Below the pieces are notes generated by a model. It saw nothing but the letters and a program-made list of their open reading frames with translations. It had not been told where the DNA came from and did not search any database. Below are positions 24,614 to 34,711 of a stretch of 64,000 bases of DNA, piece after piece. The DNA comes from Actinomyces marmotae (GTDB lineage: Bacteria > Actinomycetota > Actinomycetes > Actinomycetales > Actinomycetaceae). Numbering within the stretch: position 1 is the stretch's first letter; each line of letters starts with the position of its first letter. A program made the position numbers and the translations under genes. Location: the NCBI RefSeq assembly GCF_013177295.1, contig NZ_CP053642.1, positions 2,046,001 through 2,110,000 on the forward strand, written 5' to 3'.

Positions 24614-24655
24614 GACAATTTCTCCTAAAATCTCAAAGTGAACGCGCGGGAGCGC

Positions 24656-25822
24656 TCAGCTCATCTTCGCCAGAATTTGTTTCGGCTGCAACCGCAGGAT
24701 CGGGATCATCGCGATCAGCAGCGAGGCCACCACGATCGCGAGCACTGCCACGAACGAGAATGCGGCTGCCGCCACAAGCGCGCCCGCTGGCACGCTCACG
24801 TCACCAACCGCGCTGGTGCTGACAGCGTCCAGCACGTAGTTGGAGATGAAGTACCCGATGACTTCACTGATGACAAGGCCAACGAAGAAGCTGGGGATCG
24901 TCAGCATCAACAGCTCAGCGATGAACTGAGCGAATAGACGCCGCTTCGAGTGACCGATCGACAACAGGACGCCGACCTCATGAATGCGTGAGCGGGTCCA
25001 GAAGGCCAGAACGAAGATGAGGATGGCCGCGCCCGCGGCGAGCACCGCCCACAGCAGACGTGAGATCAGCGTGGTCAGACCGGCCACGGAGTCAAGAACA
25101 CCGGCCACGGCCGAGGTATTGTCCTTCAGGTTAAGGCCCTCCGCGAGATTCGCCTTGGCTTCCTTCAGTGTCATATCCAGGTGTTCACGCGAGTCCGTGT
25201 AGAACGTGGCGGTACTGACGGCGTCTTTCCCGGCGAGCTGTTGAGCGCTTCTCAAATCCGTGTAGATCGGCGCCTCTTGCCCGCGTTGCGCGTTCTCAGT
25301 GGTCTTGTAGATCCCAACCACGGTGAGCTTGACGGTCTCTTCATTCTTCTTCAGCGTCAGCTCGTCGCCGACCTTCAACTTATGCGAGGCCGCATCAGAA
25401 TCGGAGAGGACCGCGCCCCTGCCATCGCGAAGCTTGGCGATAGCGTCGTCAGCTCCCTCCGTGAGCTCGAGCTCTTTCTGCTCGAAGGCCTGAAGCCGGG
25501 ACAGGTCACTGACCCCCACCACCGATTGGAAGTTGCCATCCGCGTCCTCCGCCGAGGATAGGAGCGTGAAGTTGTGGCCGACCACGTGCGGGGTTGAGAG
25601 CAACGAATCAGCGGCATCCTGGTTAAAATCACCGGCGGGGGAGGTCACCGTGAAACCGGGCGTGACCTGGTTTTCAGCGACGGCGGTGACGGTGCTCAGG
25701 GTGCTCGTGATAACTCCTTGCAACACGAACACAGCCGAGATCAGCGTAATGATGAGAGCAAGGACGAGGCTCTTCGTGCGTCGCCGAGCGATGGCGAAGC
25801 GTGCTTGTTGCCAGAACGTCAT
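24656..25822 (-). CDS. FtsX-like ABC transporter permease
   Basis: A 388-residue permease with the FtsX/MacB layout. One N-terminal helix (SLVLALIITLISAVFVLQGVITS) is followed by an extracytoplasmic domain of about 190 residues, then three C-terminal helices (LLWAVLAAGAAILIFVLAFW, LLMLTIPSFFVGLVISEVIGYFI, AGALVAAAAFSFVAVLAIVVAS). RSRIHEVGVLLSIGHSKRRLFAQFIAELL is the conserved FtsX coupling-helix segment. The start ATG is 3 bases after the upstream permease stop. A 42-base gap separates it from the ATPase gene. Confidence 0.9.
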   Translation of the reverse strand: MTFWQQARFAIARRRTKSLVLALIITLISAVFVLQGVITSTLSTVTAVAENQVTPGFTVTSPAGDFNQDAADSLLSTPHVVGHNFTLLSSAEDADGNFQSVVGVSDLSRLQAFEQKELELTEGADDAIAKLRDGRGAVLSDSDAASHKLKVGDELTLKKNEETVKLTVVGIYKTTENAQRGQEAPIYTDLRSAQQLAGKDAVSTATFYTDSREHLDMTLKEAKANLAEGLNLKDNTSAVAGVLDSVAGLTTLISRLLWAVLAAGAAILIFVLAFWTRSRIHEVGVLLSIGHSKRRLFAQFIAELLMLTIPSFFVGLVISEVIGYFISNYVLDAVSTSAVGDVSVPAGALVAAAAFSFVAVLAIVVASLLIAMIPILRLQPKQILAKMS

Positions 25823-25825
25823 TGA

Positions 25826-27202
25826 CTATCCAATCTGCGTGAGGAGCCGCTTGGGCTTCTTCATCAGCATCGGGAAGGACGCGATGAGAGTGGCCACAAT
25901 GATGAGTACGACGCCGGCAATGCCGATCGTGATGAGGTGACTCGGCTCGATGGTCACCGTCACGTGATCGATCGTCTTCTGGAAGGTCGACGTGGTGTAG
26001 TCGGCCCCCAGGTTGTAGCCCCCACGTATACGGCTGGCAGCTTGAGATGACGCCCTCGACACGATGTTGTTCCCCAAGGCCTGCGCGACCAAGTGGGCAG
26101 CGCCGAATGAGGTCCCCAGGGCTAGGACGAATACTATGAGGTTCTCAGTGACGTACTGGGCGAAGATCTTCGTCTTGCTCACGCCGACCGAAAGCAGGAT
26201 TCCTGTCTCCTTGCGGCGCTCATTGAGCCACAGGAAAAGCACAAGGGCAAGCGCGGCGACTGCGAAGATGGACGTGCCAATAAAGGTAGCTCGCAGCAAC
26301 GAGTTGATACCGGTCAGCGCAGCGCCGATGCCACCGAAGATGTCGGAGTTCTTGTGGACCAGATAGCGGTTCCAATCAAAAGGAAGCTCCCGCACCTGCT
26401 TGATCACCTTATCAAGGTCGCCGACACTCTTGACGAAGAAGACGGCATCGTGGTAGTACTCGTTCTCCGGCGTCAAACCGAAGAGCGAGCGAGCGGTATC
26501 GAGATCGGTGAAGAGAGCGTTCTGGTAGAGCTCCGTGCGCGAAGTCGCCCTGCCGTTCCCCTCACCAGTGAACATCCCCACGATCTCAGATTCGACGGTG
26601 GCATTTGAGTGGAAACGATTCTCCGCGTCGTGCTCGTTAGCCTTGAACGTGACCTTGTCACCGATCTTGAAACCGTTCTTCTCCGCGAACTCCTTGTGCA
26701 CAAGGATCTTGTGGTGATCATCCTCTTTGAGATGACGGCCCTCAACGAGCGTGAACGTGCCCGCACGGAAAGCATTGTCCAGGTCAGAACGGTTGACAGG
26801 ATTGAGGGGGAGCGCCTTGCCGAATTGCTCCTCGTTCTTCTTGGAGTAGTCATTGGCCTGGCCAGGGAGACGGAAAATCTCAGCGTTGACCACGTCAGCG
26901 ACCGCGGAATTCATGTTCACCACATATGAGGTGATCCCCTCCAGCTTGGCGACCTGCTCAACCATCGCGCGCGTGACCGTTCCGCCGCCGCGCGCTGTAC
27001 CCAGGTTCGTCGCCCGATTGTTCTCAAGCAGGAACCCCGAAAGCACCTGGGAGTTGAGCTCATCACCCGTCTTAGCGACCGATTCACGCACCGCGAATGT
27101 CGACAGAAGCAGGGTGGACGCGGTGAGGAGAACCAAAAAAATGGTTAACGATTTCACCAGCTTACGAGTGGCATGAAGCCATGCTCGTCTAAGAAACGAC
27201 AC
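25826..27202 (-). CDS. FtsX-like ABC transporter permease
   Basis: A 458-residue FtsX/MacB-type permease and the first gene of the three-gene operon. Helix 1 is LVKSLTIFLVLLTASTLLLSTFAV. A large extracytoplasmic domain spans about 45-300. C-terminal helices are LRATFIGTSIFAVAALALVLFLWL, NLIVFVLALGTSFGAAHLVA and LITIGIAGVVLIIVATLIASF. RRKETGILLSVGVSKTKIFAQYVTENL matches the coupling segment. GTG at 27202 is preferred over the in-frame GTG at 27220 because it gives the common N-terminus (V)SFLRRAWLHATRK and follows GGAAGG at about 10 bases. Confidence 0.88.
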   Translation of the reverse strand: MSFLRRAWLHATRKLVKSLTIFLVLLTASTLLLSTFAVRESVAKTGDELNSQVLSGFLLENNRATNLGTARGGGTVTRAMVEQVAKLEGITSYVVNMNSAVADVVNAEIFRLPGQANDYSKKNEEQFGKALPLNPVNRSDLDNAFRAGTFTLVEGRHLKEDDHHKILVHKEFAEKNGFKIGDKVTFKANEHDAENRFHSNATVESEIVGMFTGEGNGRATSRTELYQNALFTDLDTARSLFGLTPENEYYHDAVFFVKSVGDLDKVIKQVRELPFDWNRYLVHKNSDIFGGIGAALTGINSLLRATFIGTSIFAVAALALVLFLWLNERRKETGILLSVGVSKTKIFAQYVTENLIVFVLALGTSFGAAHLVAQALGNNIVSRASSQAASRIRGGYNLGADYTTSTFQKTIDHVTVTIEPSHLITIGIAGVVLIIVATLIASFPMLMKKPKRLLTQIG

Positions 27203-27601
27203 CAGAAATGTACCTTCCACAACTAGTTCCGATATTGATCGGCCTCATTATAAGGTACAAGTCTATGAACCACCTATGAGCGGGCAATGATCTGCCATAG
27301 AAATAAGCGATCACAGTGTGCGCTGGAACACGTGAAGTATTTCTTCAACCCCGAACTCCGCACTTACACGAGGTGGCGTCATGCACACCACAAAGGCGTC
27401 ATCCTTATCATGCGACAAAGCATCGAGATCGTCAATAATGGCGTCAAGGATCCGCCCCTGCACCCCGATCGCGATGCCACTGCCCGTCAGCGGGCATTGA
27501 ATCGTCACATGCGAGGCGCAGCGGCACCGCCGAACTGAGTCCTCTCCACGCCCATCGATGGCGCGCGGCCGTGAGCCATATCCTCACGGCCTTTCATCGG
27601 C
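27203..27601. other. Intergenic region at right edge of the island
   Basis: About 400 bases upstream of the ABC operon and downstream of ychF. The left two-thirds is of lower GC. A 65-codon GTG-initiated frame on the minus strand (27311-27508) reads through segments such as DAIIDDLDALSHDKDDAFVV, but no homologue was recognised and no ribosome-binding site was seen. I do not call it a gene. Confidence 0.45.
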
Positions 27602-28714
27602 CTACTTCTTAGACGTGAGCCCGCTGCGGAACTCGACGACATCGCCGTCGGCCATGATGTAGTCCTTGCCCTCCATACGGACCCTTCCGGCGGCGCGGGC
27701 ATCGGCCACGGAGCCGTACTCCATGAGGTCTTCGAAGGAGACGATCTCCGCCTTGATGAAGCCGCGCTCGAAGTCCGTGTGGATGACGCCGGCGGCCTGG
27801 GGCGCCGTCGCTCCCTTGCGGATCGTCCAGGCGCGGGCCTCCTTCGGCCCCGCCGTCAAATATGTTTGCAGGCCCAGGGTGTCGAAGCCGACCCGCGCCA
27901 ACTTGTCCAGGCCGGACTCCTCCTGCCCGTTCTCACGCAGCATTTCCGCGGCCTCCTCGGGTTCCAATTCCACGAGTTCGGCCTCGAACTGGGCATCGAG
28001 GAAGATTGCCTCGGCAGGCGCCACCATCGCCCGCAACTCATCCTGGCGGGCCTCGTCGACCAGCCCGGCATCATCCATGTTGAACACGTAGATGACCGGC
28101 TTGGTCGTCATGAGTTGGAAGGAACGAAGCGCCTCCTCATCCACACCCGCCTTTTCCGCGGCGCCTGAGACCACGGCGGCGGACAGCATTGTCCCCTCCT
28201 CCAGGATCGCCAGCGCTGCCTTCGCCGTCTCCAGCACCACCGGATCTGTCTTCCTGCCGCGCACCTCCTTCTCCAGGCGCGGGACCGCCTTCTCAAGGGT
28301 CTGGAGATCGGCCAGCACGAGTTCGGTGGCGATCGTCTCGATGTCCGAGGCCGGGTCCACCCTGCCGTCCACGTGCACGACGTCCGGGTCATCGAAGGCC
28401 CGCGTCACCATGCAGATCGCGTCCGCCTCACGGATATTGGCCAGGAACTGGTTGCCCAGCCCCTCGCCCTCGCTCGCGCCGCGCACGATCCCTGCGATGT
28501 CCACGAAGGAGACCGTCGCAGGGACCTCCCGCTCGCTGTGGAAGAGCCCCGCCAGGCGCCCCAGCCGCTCATCGGGCAGGGGGACGACGCCGACATTCGG
28601 CTCGATCGTCGCGAAGGGGTAGTTGGCGGCCAGGACGGTCGCGCGGGTCAGGGCGTTGAACAGGGTGGACTTGCCGACGTTGGGCAGTCCGACGATTCCG
28701 ATAGTGAGTGCCAC
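27602..28714 (-). CDS. ychF: Redox-regulated ATPase YchF (Obg/TRAFAC family)
   Basis: A 370-residue YchF/Ola1 protein, a ribosome-associated P-loop NTPase that prefers ATP. G1 is GLPNVGKSTLFNALT (8-22), G3 is VDIAGIVRGASEGEGLGNQFL, and the G4 position reads NMDD, the non-canonical form typical of the family. The C-terminal TGS-like domain has TYLTAGPKEARAWTIRKGATAPQAAGVIHTDFERGFIKAEIVSFEDL and ends in VEFRSGLTSKK. Length is normal. It marks the return to conserved high-GC chromosome after the island. Confidence 0.97.
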   Translation of the reverse strand: MALTIGIVGLPNVGKSTLFNALTRATVLAANYPFATIEPNVGVVPLPDERLGRLAGLFHSEREVPATVSFVDIAGIVRGASEGEGLGNQFLANIREADAICMVTRAFDDPDVVHVDGRVDPASDIETIATELVLADLQTLEKAVPRLEKEVRGRKTDPVVLETAKAALAILEEGTMLSAAVVSGAAEKAGVDEEALRSFQLMTTKPVIYVFNMDDAGLVDEARQDELRAMVAPAEAIFLDAQFEAELVELEPEEAAEMLRENGQEESGLDKLARVGFDTLGLQTYLTAGPKEARAWTIRKGATAPQAAGVIHTDFERGFIKAEIVSFEDLMEYGSVADARAAGRVRMEGKDYIMADGDVVEFRSGLTSKK

Positions 28715-28845
28715 GAGCCGAGTCTAAACGCGCCCACTGACACGCTCGCGCCACCGGCGCCCAACCCGCGGCTCGCCGTCCCCGTCCCGCGCCGCCGACG
28801 ACGCCGTCGCAGCCTCGCCGAAGCCCGGAGGAGCGGCGCCTCCCC

Positions 28846-30744
28846 TCAGGCCAGCGCGAGCGCGAGGTCCTGGATGGCGATCGACCACGTCGGGAAGAAG
28901 CCGCCGATCCGATTGCTCACCAGGGCGATCGCGAGCGTCCCCGCCACGCAGGCCAGCGCGAGCACGACCAAGCGCGCGCCCACCGGGCGGGCGCCCCGCA
29001 GGAGGGCGCGGGCCTTCTTCAGGCGACCGGGGTCGGGCGAGGCCACCGGCGCGCTGCCCTCAGCATCCTCCGGCGCCTCCAGCGAGTCTCGCGATTCCCG
29101 CGCGCCCCGGGGCTCCGGCCTCTCCGCCGGCGCCTCCGCGGGCTTATCTGCCGACTCCGTCTCCGCCGGCTCATCCACCGACGCCGGCTCATCCGCCTCC
29201 GCCGAGCGCGCGCGGCCCGGCAGCAGGCCACCCAGGCCCCGCAAGCGGCGCAGCGGCCCCGGGAAGCCTCCCCCGCGCCACGGGGCGATCGCCGCCACGC
29301 TCAGCGCCAGCGCCACAATGCACATGAGGATGATCACCCCAATCCCCCGGATGCCGGTGAACACCTCCCGGAAGCTCCCCCAGGCACCCGTATCGGCCCC
29401 GTCTCCGGCACCCGTCGCGGACTCCCCTCCGGACAGCCCGTGCGTCTGCCGGGCGGAGGAGGGCTCCTCAGCGGTCGGCTCCGACAGCGGCGCATCAGCG
29501 GCCACCGGGGACTTCAGCTGCTCGCCCCACCAGGACAGCGCCGTCGGGAAGGTCTGGCGCCACAGGGTGGCTGAGTGCCCGCCGGTCTGCGGGGTCACCA
29601 TCTCCAGGGTGTCCGTGGACGGCACCGCCGAGGGCAGATCCCTGCGCAGGTCCGCGGTGCCCGTGTCATCCTTCGCGGCCATCTGCCACATCCGCAGGCG
29701 CTGGTGGGCGCGGGTGCGCAGGAGGGTGCTCAGGGTGTTGGCGCTTTTGAGTTCACGGTTTGTGGACATCGCCCCGGTGAAGGGGACGTCGAAGCCGGAC
29801 ATGGCGACCACGTAGCCGAAGGCGTCCGAGCGCATGATCGCCGTCCAGGTCGCGCAGAAGGCCCCTGAGGACACGCCGCCGATCGCCCAGCCCGAGCGAT
29901 CCGGGCTCACGTTGGGGAAGGAAGCGCGCACGACGGCGGGAATATCGTCCTGGACCCACGTGCCCACCTGGGCGTGCCCGACGACATCGGCGCAGTCGGG
30001 CATCGCGGTCTGGCGGCTGTCGGCGCTCAGATTCGGCATGACGAGGATCGCGGGGGGCATCTTGCCGGAATCGATCGCCGCCTGCATCGCCGAGGCCGCC
30101 TTGAGGGCGGTGGTGACGCCGTCGGGACTCCCGGGATCACCGTGGAGCATCATGAGCACGGGGTAGGTCCGGCCGTCATTCGGCGAGTACCCGCGCGGCG
30201 TCCATGCCCAGACCTCCTGGGTGACGCCGCTGCGCCGCCCCGTCACGGTGGCCTTCGAGAAGCCCGTGTAGTCCGAGCCGCCCTTGATCGGCGTGAAGGC
30301 GGCGGCGTCGGCGGGCATGGGCGAGGGCTGGCTGGTGGGGATCGACGTCGGCTCCTCGGGGAGGGAGAGCACGGCCGGCCCACCGGCGAAGGAGCCCGAT
30401 CCTCTGACCTGGGCGAGAACGTCCCCAATGGTCCGCACGAAGCCGAGGTGCGCGTTGGCCCGCGCGCTGACGGCGCCGACCACGAGAACCTGGGTGAGGA
30501 CGACGGCGAGCAGCGCTCCGAGGAGCGAGGCGCGGGGGAAGCGGCGCCGCCCCGGGCGGATCCGCGCCCAGAGGAGAACGGCGGTGGCGAGCATGACGAT
30601 GACGGCGACGATGCCGATTCCCTGCACGAACGAGGGGGCCACGACGCTGATCTCGGAGATCCCCACACGTTCCAGGCGCGTGGCGGCGGGGCCATTCAGG
30701 GATGCGGCCAGCGGTGCGGATACAACGAGAGGCAGATCAGGCAC
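28846..30744 (-). CDS. Membrane-anchored esterase-like alpha/beta hydrolase
   Basis: A 632-residue protein. Two helices near the N-terminus (IGIVAVIVMLATAVLLWARI and LGALLAVVLTQVLVVGAVSA) precede an extracytoplasmic putative-esterase domain (about 130-410). The nucleophile elbow is AIGGVSSGAFCA. YPVLMMLHGDPGSPDGV is the oxyanion strand, and VTPQTGGHSATLWRQTFPTALSWW supplies the catalytic His. This domain is of the mycolyltransferase/esterase D type. The C-terminal part has a helix (GVIILMCIVALALSVAAIA), an acidic Pro/Ala/Glu-rich segment and a last helix (LVVLALACVAGTLAIALVS). The GTG at 30744 is tentative because no ribosome-binding site is seen. Substrate unknown. Confidence 0.75.
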   Translation of the reverse strand: MPDLPLVVSAPLAASLNGPAATRLERVGISEISVVAPSFVQGIGIVAVIVMLATAVLLWARIRPGRRRFPRASLLGALLAVVLTQVLVVGAVSARANAHLGFVRTIGDVLAQVRGSGSFAGGPAVLSLPEEPTSIPTSQPSPMPADAAAFTPIKGGSDYTGFSKATVTGRRSGVTQEVWAWTPRGYSPNDGRTYPVLMMLHGDPGSPDGVTTALKAASAMQAAIDSGKMPPAILVMPNLSADSRQTAMPDCADVVGHAQVGTWVQDDIPAVVRASFPNVSPDRSGWAIGGVSSGAFCATWTAIMRSDAFGYVVAMSGFDVPFTGAMSTNRELKSANTLSTLLRTRAHQRLRMWQMAAKDDTGTADLRRDLPSAVPSTDTLEMVTPQTGGHSATLWRQTFPTALSWWGEQLKSPVAADAPLSEPTAEEPSSARQTHGLSGGESATGAGDGADTGAWGSFREVFTGIRGIGVIILMCIVALALSVAAIAPWRGGGFPGPLRRLRGLGGLLPGRARSAEADEPASVDEPAETESADKPAEAPAERPEPRGARESRDSLEAPEDAEGSAPVASPDPGRLKKARALLRGARPVGARLVVLALACVAGTLAIALVSNRIGGFFPTWSIAIQDLALALA

Positions 30745-30831
30745 GGGGCATATGATGCAACACCCGCACCGCGACGAAGGGGGACCTTACGGCCTCTCAT
30801 TGGTGTCAGATCCCTGTGGTGCCATAGGTCC

Positions 30832-32127
30832 ATGACCGATACCCTCCCCCACCTGGCAGCCCTCATTGTCGCCCTCATCGTTGGCCTCATCGTGGGGTTG
30901 ATCACTGGGGTCGCGCTCGGCAGTGCCCGGGCGCAGGCCCGCTCCGCCACCCTCGCCAATGGCGATGACACCACCTCCCGGCTGCGCGCCGAGGCCGCCG
31001 GATGGCGCGCCCGCGCCGAGGAACTGGAGTCCCGCGCCCAGATCGCCGAGGAGCGCTCTGATCGGGACGCCTCCGTTCTACGGGCCCTGGCACCGGTGAG
31101 GGCCCAACTCGAGCGGGTCGGGGCGAGGGTGGAGGAGATGGAGCGCCAGCGCGCCGCCCAGCACGCCACCCTCACCGAGCAACTGCGGGCCGGCGCCGCC
31201 TCCGAGAGGGAGCTGCGCCGGGCCACCACCGCCCTGGAGGGGGCGCTGCGCTCCCGCAGCGCCCGGGGCCTGTGGGGCGAGGTGGAGCTCTCCCGCGTCC
31301 TGGAGGCCTCGGGGATGATGCGGCATGTCGACTTCTCCGAGCAGCGCGGTCTGACCGGCCTGGCCCCTGCCGGGGCGCGCGGCGCCGGGGGCGGTGCCAC
31401 CGGCCGGCCCGACGTCGTCGTCCACCTGCCGGGGAAGGCGCACGTGGCAGTGGACGCGAAGGTGCCGCTCGATTCCTACCTGCGAGCCTGCGGCCTGGAC
31501 GGCTCGCGGCGCGCCGCGGCTAAGACCGTGGATTCCTCGCGGGCCGAGGATGGGGCGGGCGAGGCGCGCGGCATCTCGCCGGATGAGCGCGGCCGCCTCC
31601 TGCAAGCCCACGCCAAGGCCCTGCGCTCGCATATTGACGCCCTGGCCGGCCGCCACTACGACCGCTCACTCGAGGGCTCGCCCGAGATGGTCGTGCTCTT
31701 CATCCCCGCTGAGCCGATCCTGTCCGCCGCGCTCGACGCCGATCCCACGCTCATGGACCACGCCCTCGATCGCGGCGTCGCCCTGACCACGCCGGCCTCC
31801 CTCCTGGCCCTGCTGCGCACCTGCGCCCTGGCGTGGGCGCGCACGGCGGTCAATGAGGAGGCCGGCGAACTCCTGACCCTGGGGCGCGTCCTCTACCAGC
31901 GTCTGGAAACGGTCGCCGATCACCTCACCGCCCTCGGCAAGGCGCTGACCCGCTCGGTGTCCGCCTACAACAGGGTGGTGGGCTCCGTGGAGTCCCGTCT
32001 GCTCGTGACCGCCCGCGGCTTCGAGTCCCTGGGTGAGGGCCTTCCCAGTCCCTCCCCCATCGGCTTGGAGGACGCCCAGGTGCGCTCCTTCAGCGCCCCC
32101 GAACTCACGGGCGGGCAGGATGAGTAG
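30832..32127 (+). CDS. rmuC: DNA recombination protein RmuC homologue
   Basis: A 431-residue RmuC-family protein, thought to limit DNA inversions as a nuclease-fold protein. An N-terminal helix (LAALIVALIVGLIVGLITGVALG) anchors it. A coiled coil covers about 45-140. The RmuC domain has ARGLWGEVELSRVLEASGM, GRPDVVVHLPGKAHVAVDAKVPLDSY, SPEMVVLFIPAEPILSAAL and LLALLRTCALAWARTAVNEEAGELLTLGR. ATG at 30832 is preferred because it places the helix at the N-terminus. The gene is divergent from the esterase gene. Confidence 0.92.
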   Translation: MTDTLPHLAALIVALIVGLIVGLITGVALGSARAQARSATLANGDDTTSRLRAEAAGWRARAEELESRAQIAEERSDRDASVLRALAPVRAQLERVGARVEEMERQRAAQHATLTEQLRAGAASERELRRATTALEGALRSRSARGLWGEVELSRVLEASGMMRHVDFSEQRGLTGLAPAGARGAGGGATGRPDVVVHLPGKAHVAVDAKVPLDSYLRACGLDGSRRAAAKTVDSSRAEDGAGEARGISPDERGRLLQAHAKALRSHIDALAGRHYDRSLEGSPEMVVLFIPAEPILSAALDADPTLMDHALDRGVALTTPASLLALLRTCALAWARTAVNEEAGELLTLGRVLYQRLETVADHLTALGKALTRSVSAYNRVVGSVESRLLVTARGFESLGEGLPSPSPIGLEDAQVRSFSAPELTGGQDE

Positions 32128-32179
32128 GGCCCTGCGCCCCGCTCCCCCTCACCGGCCCACTGGGGAGCGTTGCCGGGCG

Positions 32180-33235
32180 TCAGCAGGTGTGGTTGGCGAC
32201 GGGCTCGCGCCGGCGGTGCTCCGGCGCGGAGTCCCCGGCAGCAGCCTTGAGGTCGGCGCGCAGGTTCTTGGGAAGGGAGAAGGTGATCTTCTCCGTGGCG
32301 GTGCGCACCTCCTCCACGTCCGTGAAACCCAGGGCCCCCAGGTGCTCGATGACCTCGCGCACGAGGATCTCGGGCACCGAGGCGCCGCTGGTCAGGCCCA
32401 CGGTGCGGGCGCCGTCGAACCAGGCGTCGTCGATCTCGCGCGCGTAGTCCACGCGGTAGGCGGCCGGGGCGCCCGCCTCCAACGCCACCTCTTTGAGGCG
32501 CACCGAGTTCGAGGAGTTCCCCGATCCCACCACGAGCATGACGTCGGCTCGCGGCGCGATCGCCTTGACCGCGGCCTGCCGGTTCTGAGTGGCGTAGCAG
32601 ATGTTGTCCGTGGGCGGGTCTATCAGCTCGGGGAAGCGCTCGCGCAGGAGGCGCACCGTCTCCAGGGTCTCGTCCACCGACAGCGTGGTCTGGCTGATCC
32701 AGGCGACCTTCGAGGGGTCGCGCACCACCACGCGGTCCACCTCCTCGGGGCCGTTGACCACCTGGATGCGCTCAGGCGCCTCTCCCTGCGTGCCCTCGAC
32801 CTCCTCATGGCCCGTGTGGCCGACGAGGATAATGTCGTAGTCGTCACCAGCGAAGCGCACCGCCTGCTTGTGGACCTTGGTCACCAAGGGGCAGGTCGCG
32901 TCAATCGTCTGAAGGAGGCGGGCAGCGGCCTGCTCGTGCACCTCCGGCGCCACGCCGTGCGCGGAGAAGACGACGCGCGCGCCCTCGGGCACCTCATCGG
33001 TCTCGGAGACGAAGATCGCGCCGCGCTTGGTCAGGGCCTCCACGACGTACTTGTTGTGGACGATCTCCTTGCGCACGTAGATCGGCGTCCCATAGTGGGC
33101 CAGCGCCTGCTCGACGGCGTCGACCGCCCGGTCCACGCCGGCGCAGTAGCCGCGCGGGGCGGCCACGAGGATCCGCTTCGCCCCGCCCGCGGGCGGGATC
33201 ACGGGGGCGGTGGGGGGCGCGGGAGAATCTGTCAC
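32180..33235 (-). CDS. ispH: 4-Hydroxy-3-methylbut-2-enyl diphosphate reductase
   Basis: A 351-residue iron-sulfur enzyme that catalyses the last step of the MEP isoprenoid pathway, giving IPP and DMAPP. The three cluster cysteines are in [25 protein letters not shown] and [11 protein letters not shown]. Substrate-binding motifs [28 protein letters not shown] and [12 protein letters not shown] are all present. The GTG at 33235 gives VTDSPAPP; its ribosome-binding site is weak. The gene is divergent from xseA with a matching inverted repeat between them. The C-terminal ~25 residues are a basic extension. Confidence 0.96.
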   Translation of the reverse strand: MTDSPAPPTAPVIPPAGGAKRILVAAPRGYCAGVDRAVDAVEQALAHYGTPIYVRKEIVHNKYVVEALTKRGAIFVSETDEVPEGARVVFSAHGVAPEVHEQAAARLLQTIDATCPLVTKVHKQAVRFAGDDYDIILVGHTGHEEVEGTQGEAPERIQVVNGPEEVDRVVVRDPSKVAWISQTTLSVDETLETVRLLRERFPELIDPPTDNICYATQNRQAAVKAIAPRADVMLVVGSGNSSNSVRLKEVALEAGAPAAYRVDYAREIDDAWFDGARTVGLTSGASVPEILVREVIEHLGALGFTDVEEVRTATEKITFSLPKNLRADLKAAAGDSAPEHRRREPVANHTC

Positions 33236-33240
33236 GGTCT

Positions 33241-33290
33241 CACTGTGCCACAGCGCCGCCCCGGCCCCCAGGCGGGAGCGTGGCACAGTG
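33241..33290. promoter_or_regulatory. Inverted repeat in the ispH-xseA divergent gap
   Basis: CACTGTGCCAC at 33241-33251 is the exact reverse complement of GTGGCACAGTG at 33280-33290. The 61-base gap between the two start codons holds this pair nearly symmetrically, 5 and 6 bases from the respective starts. It could be an operator for both genes or a hairpin over both translation starts. Confidence 0.6.
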
Positions 33291-33296
33291 GTGCAT

Positions 33297-34598
33297 GTGA
33301 CACAGCCCCCCGCACCGGGCCAGGCCCGGCCGCTCGCCCGCCTCGCCCGCGAGACCACCGCGGAGAACCCGTGGCCCCTGCGCCTGCTGGCAACGAAGAT
33401 CGAGGAGTACGTCTCCAAGATGACGCGGGTGTGGGTGGAGGGGCAGGTGGTCCAGCTCAGCCGCCGCCCCGGCGCCGGCATGCAGTTCCTCACCCTGAGG
33501 GACACCGACGCCGATGTCTCCCTCTCCGTGTCCCTCTACACGCGCACCCTGGCGGCCATCGACCGCGCCCTGCCCGAGCCCCTGGACTCCGGCGCCCGCG
33601 TGGTAGTCCAGGGCCGCCCCACGTACTGGACCAAGCGCGGCACGCTCCAGCTCCTGGCCGAGGACATCCGGCTGGTCGGCGTCGGGGACCTCCTTGCGCG
33701 CATCGAGCAGCTGCGCCGGATGCTCGCCGCCGAGGGCCTGTTCGACGCCGAGCGCAAGCGCCCCCTGCCCTTCCTCCCCCGGCGGGTCGGGCTCGTCTGC
33801 GGGCGCGGTTCCAAAGCTGAGGACGACGTCGTGGTCAACGCGCGCCTGCGCTGGCCGGGTCTGCCCTTTGAGATCCGTGAGGTCGCCGTGCAGGGCGCGA
33901 GCGCCGTGCGGGAGGTGACGGCCGCGATCCGGGAACTCGACGCGATGGAGGGGATCGATGTCATCGTCGTGGCGCGTGGCGGCGGTGCCGTCGAGGACCT
34001 GCTGCCCTTCTCCGATGAGGGGCTCGTGCGCGCGGCAGCCGCGGCCCGCACCCCGCTGGTCTCGGCGATCGGGCACGAGACCGACTGTCCCCTGCTCGAC
34101 CTCGTGGCTGATTACCGCGCCTCCACCCCCACCGATGCCGCCCGGCGTATCGTGCCCGACCTCGCCCAGGAGACCGTCGGCCTGGACAGCGCCCGAGCCC
34201 GCCTGCGGGAGATCCTCGCCCAGCGGCTCGACGCCGAGCAGCGGGGGCTCGATCAGGTGCGTGCCCGCCCGATCATGACCGATCCCTCCGTCATCGTCCG
34301 CGACCGCCTCACCGAGCTCGACGCCGCCCGCGAGCGCATCCGCCGCGGCCTCGACCACGCGCTGACGCTGGCCTCCTCGGACCTGAGGGCAGAGCGGGCG
34401 CGACTGACGGCGCTGTCCCCGCAGGGAGTGCTCGATCGCGGCTACACGATCCTGCGCCGCCCGGGGGGCGCCGTCATCACGAGCGCGGAGGATGTCAAGA
34501 AGGGCGATCTCATCGAGGGGATCCTCGCCTCCGGGCGGCTCGTCGCCCAGGTGGTGGGCGCCACGAAGCCCGCCTCGCAGGTCCCCACGGCCGACTGA
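33297..34598 (+). CDS. xseA: Exodeoxyribonuclease VII large subunit
   Basis: A 433-residue XseA, the catalytic subunit of exonuclease VII, which degrades single-stranded DNA to short oligonucleotides. The N-terminal OB-fold is visible as [28 protein letters not shown]. The catalytic domain has [80 protein letters not shown] and the C-terminal [18 protein letters not shown] at 33297 gives [11 protein letters not shown] at 33291 is an alternative. The small-subunit gene follows, 113 bases downstream. Confidence 0.96.
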   Translation: MTQPPAPGQARPLARLARETTAENPWPLRLLATKIEEYVSKMTRVWVEGQVVQLSRRPGAGMQFLTLRDTDADVSLSVSLYTRTLAAIDRALPEPLDSGARVVVQGRPTYWTKRGTLQLLAEDIRLVGVGDLLARIEQLRRMLAAEGLFDAERKRPLPFLPRRVGLVCGRGSKAEDDVVVNARLRWPGLPFEIREVAVQGASAVREVTAAIRELDAMEGIDVIVVARGGGAVEDLLPFSDEGLVRAAAAARTPLVSAIGHETDCPLLDLVADYRASTPTDAARRIVPDLAQETVGLDSARARLREILAQRLDAEQRGLDQVRARPIMTDPSVIVRDRLTELDAARERIRRGLDHALTLASSDLRAERARLTALSPQGVLDRGYTILRRPGGAVITSAEDVKKGDLIEGILASGRLVAQVVGATKPASQVPTAD

Positions 34599-34711
34599 GC
34601 CGACGGGGCGGCCGCCCCCTCATCCTTCAAGGCTCGCGCCGAGCGGGCCTCGGGGCGCCACTTCTCCGCGATACCGCGCTTCTGGGCCCACTGACGTGCG
34701 AGAATCACGCC

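Noticed and set aside
27311..27508. 65-codon hypothetical gene
   Set aside because: GTG start, no ribosome-binding site, no recognisable motif, and it lies in decayed island-edge DNA.
29974..30831. N-terminal extension of RmuC
   Set aside because: The extension is antisense to the esterase gene and of low complexity. The conserved RmuC N-terminal helix begins at the ATG at 30832.
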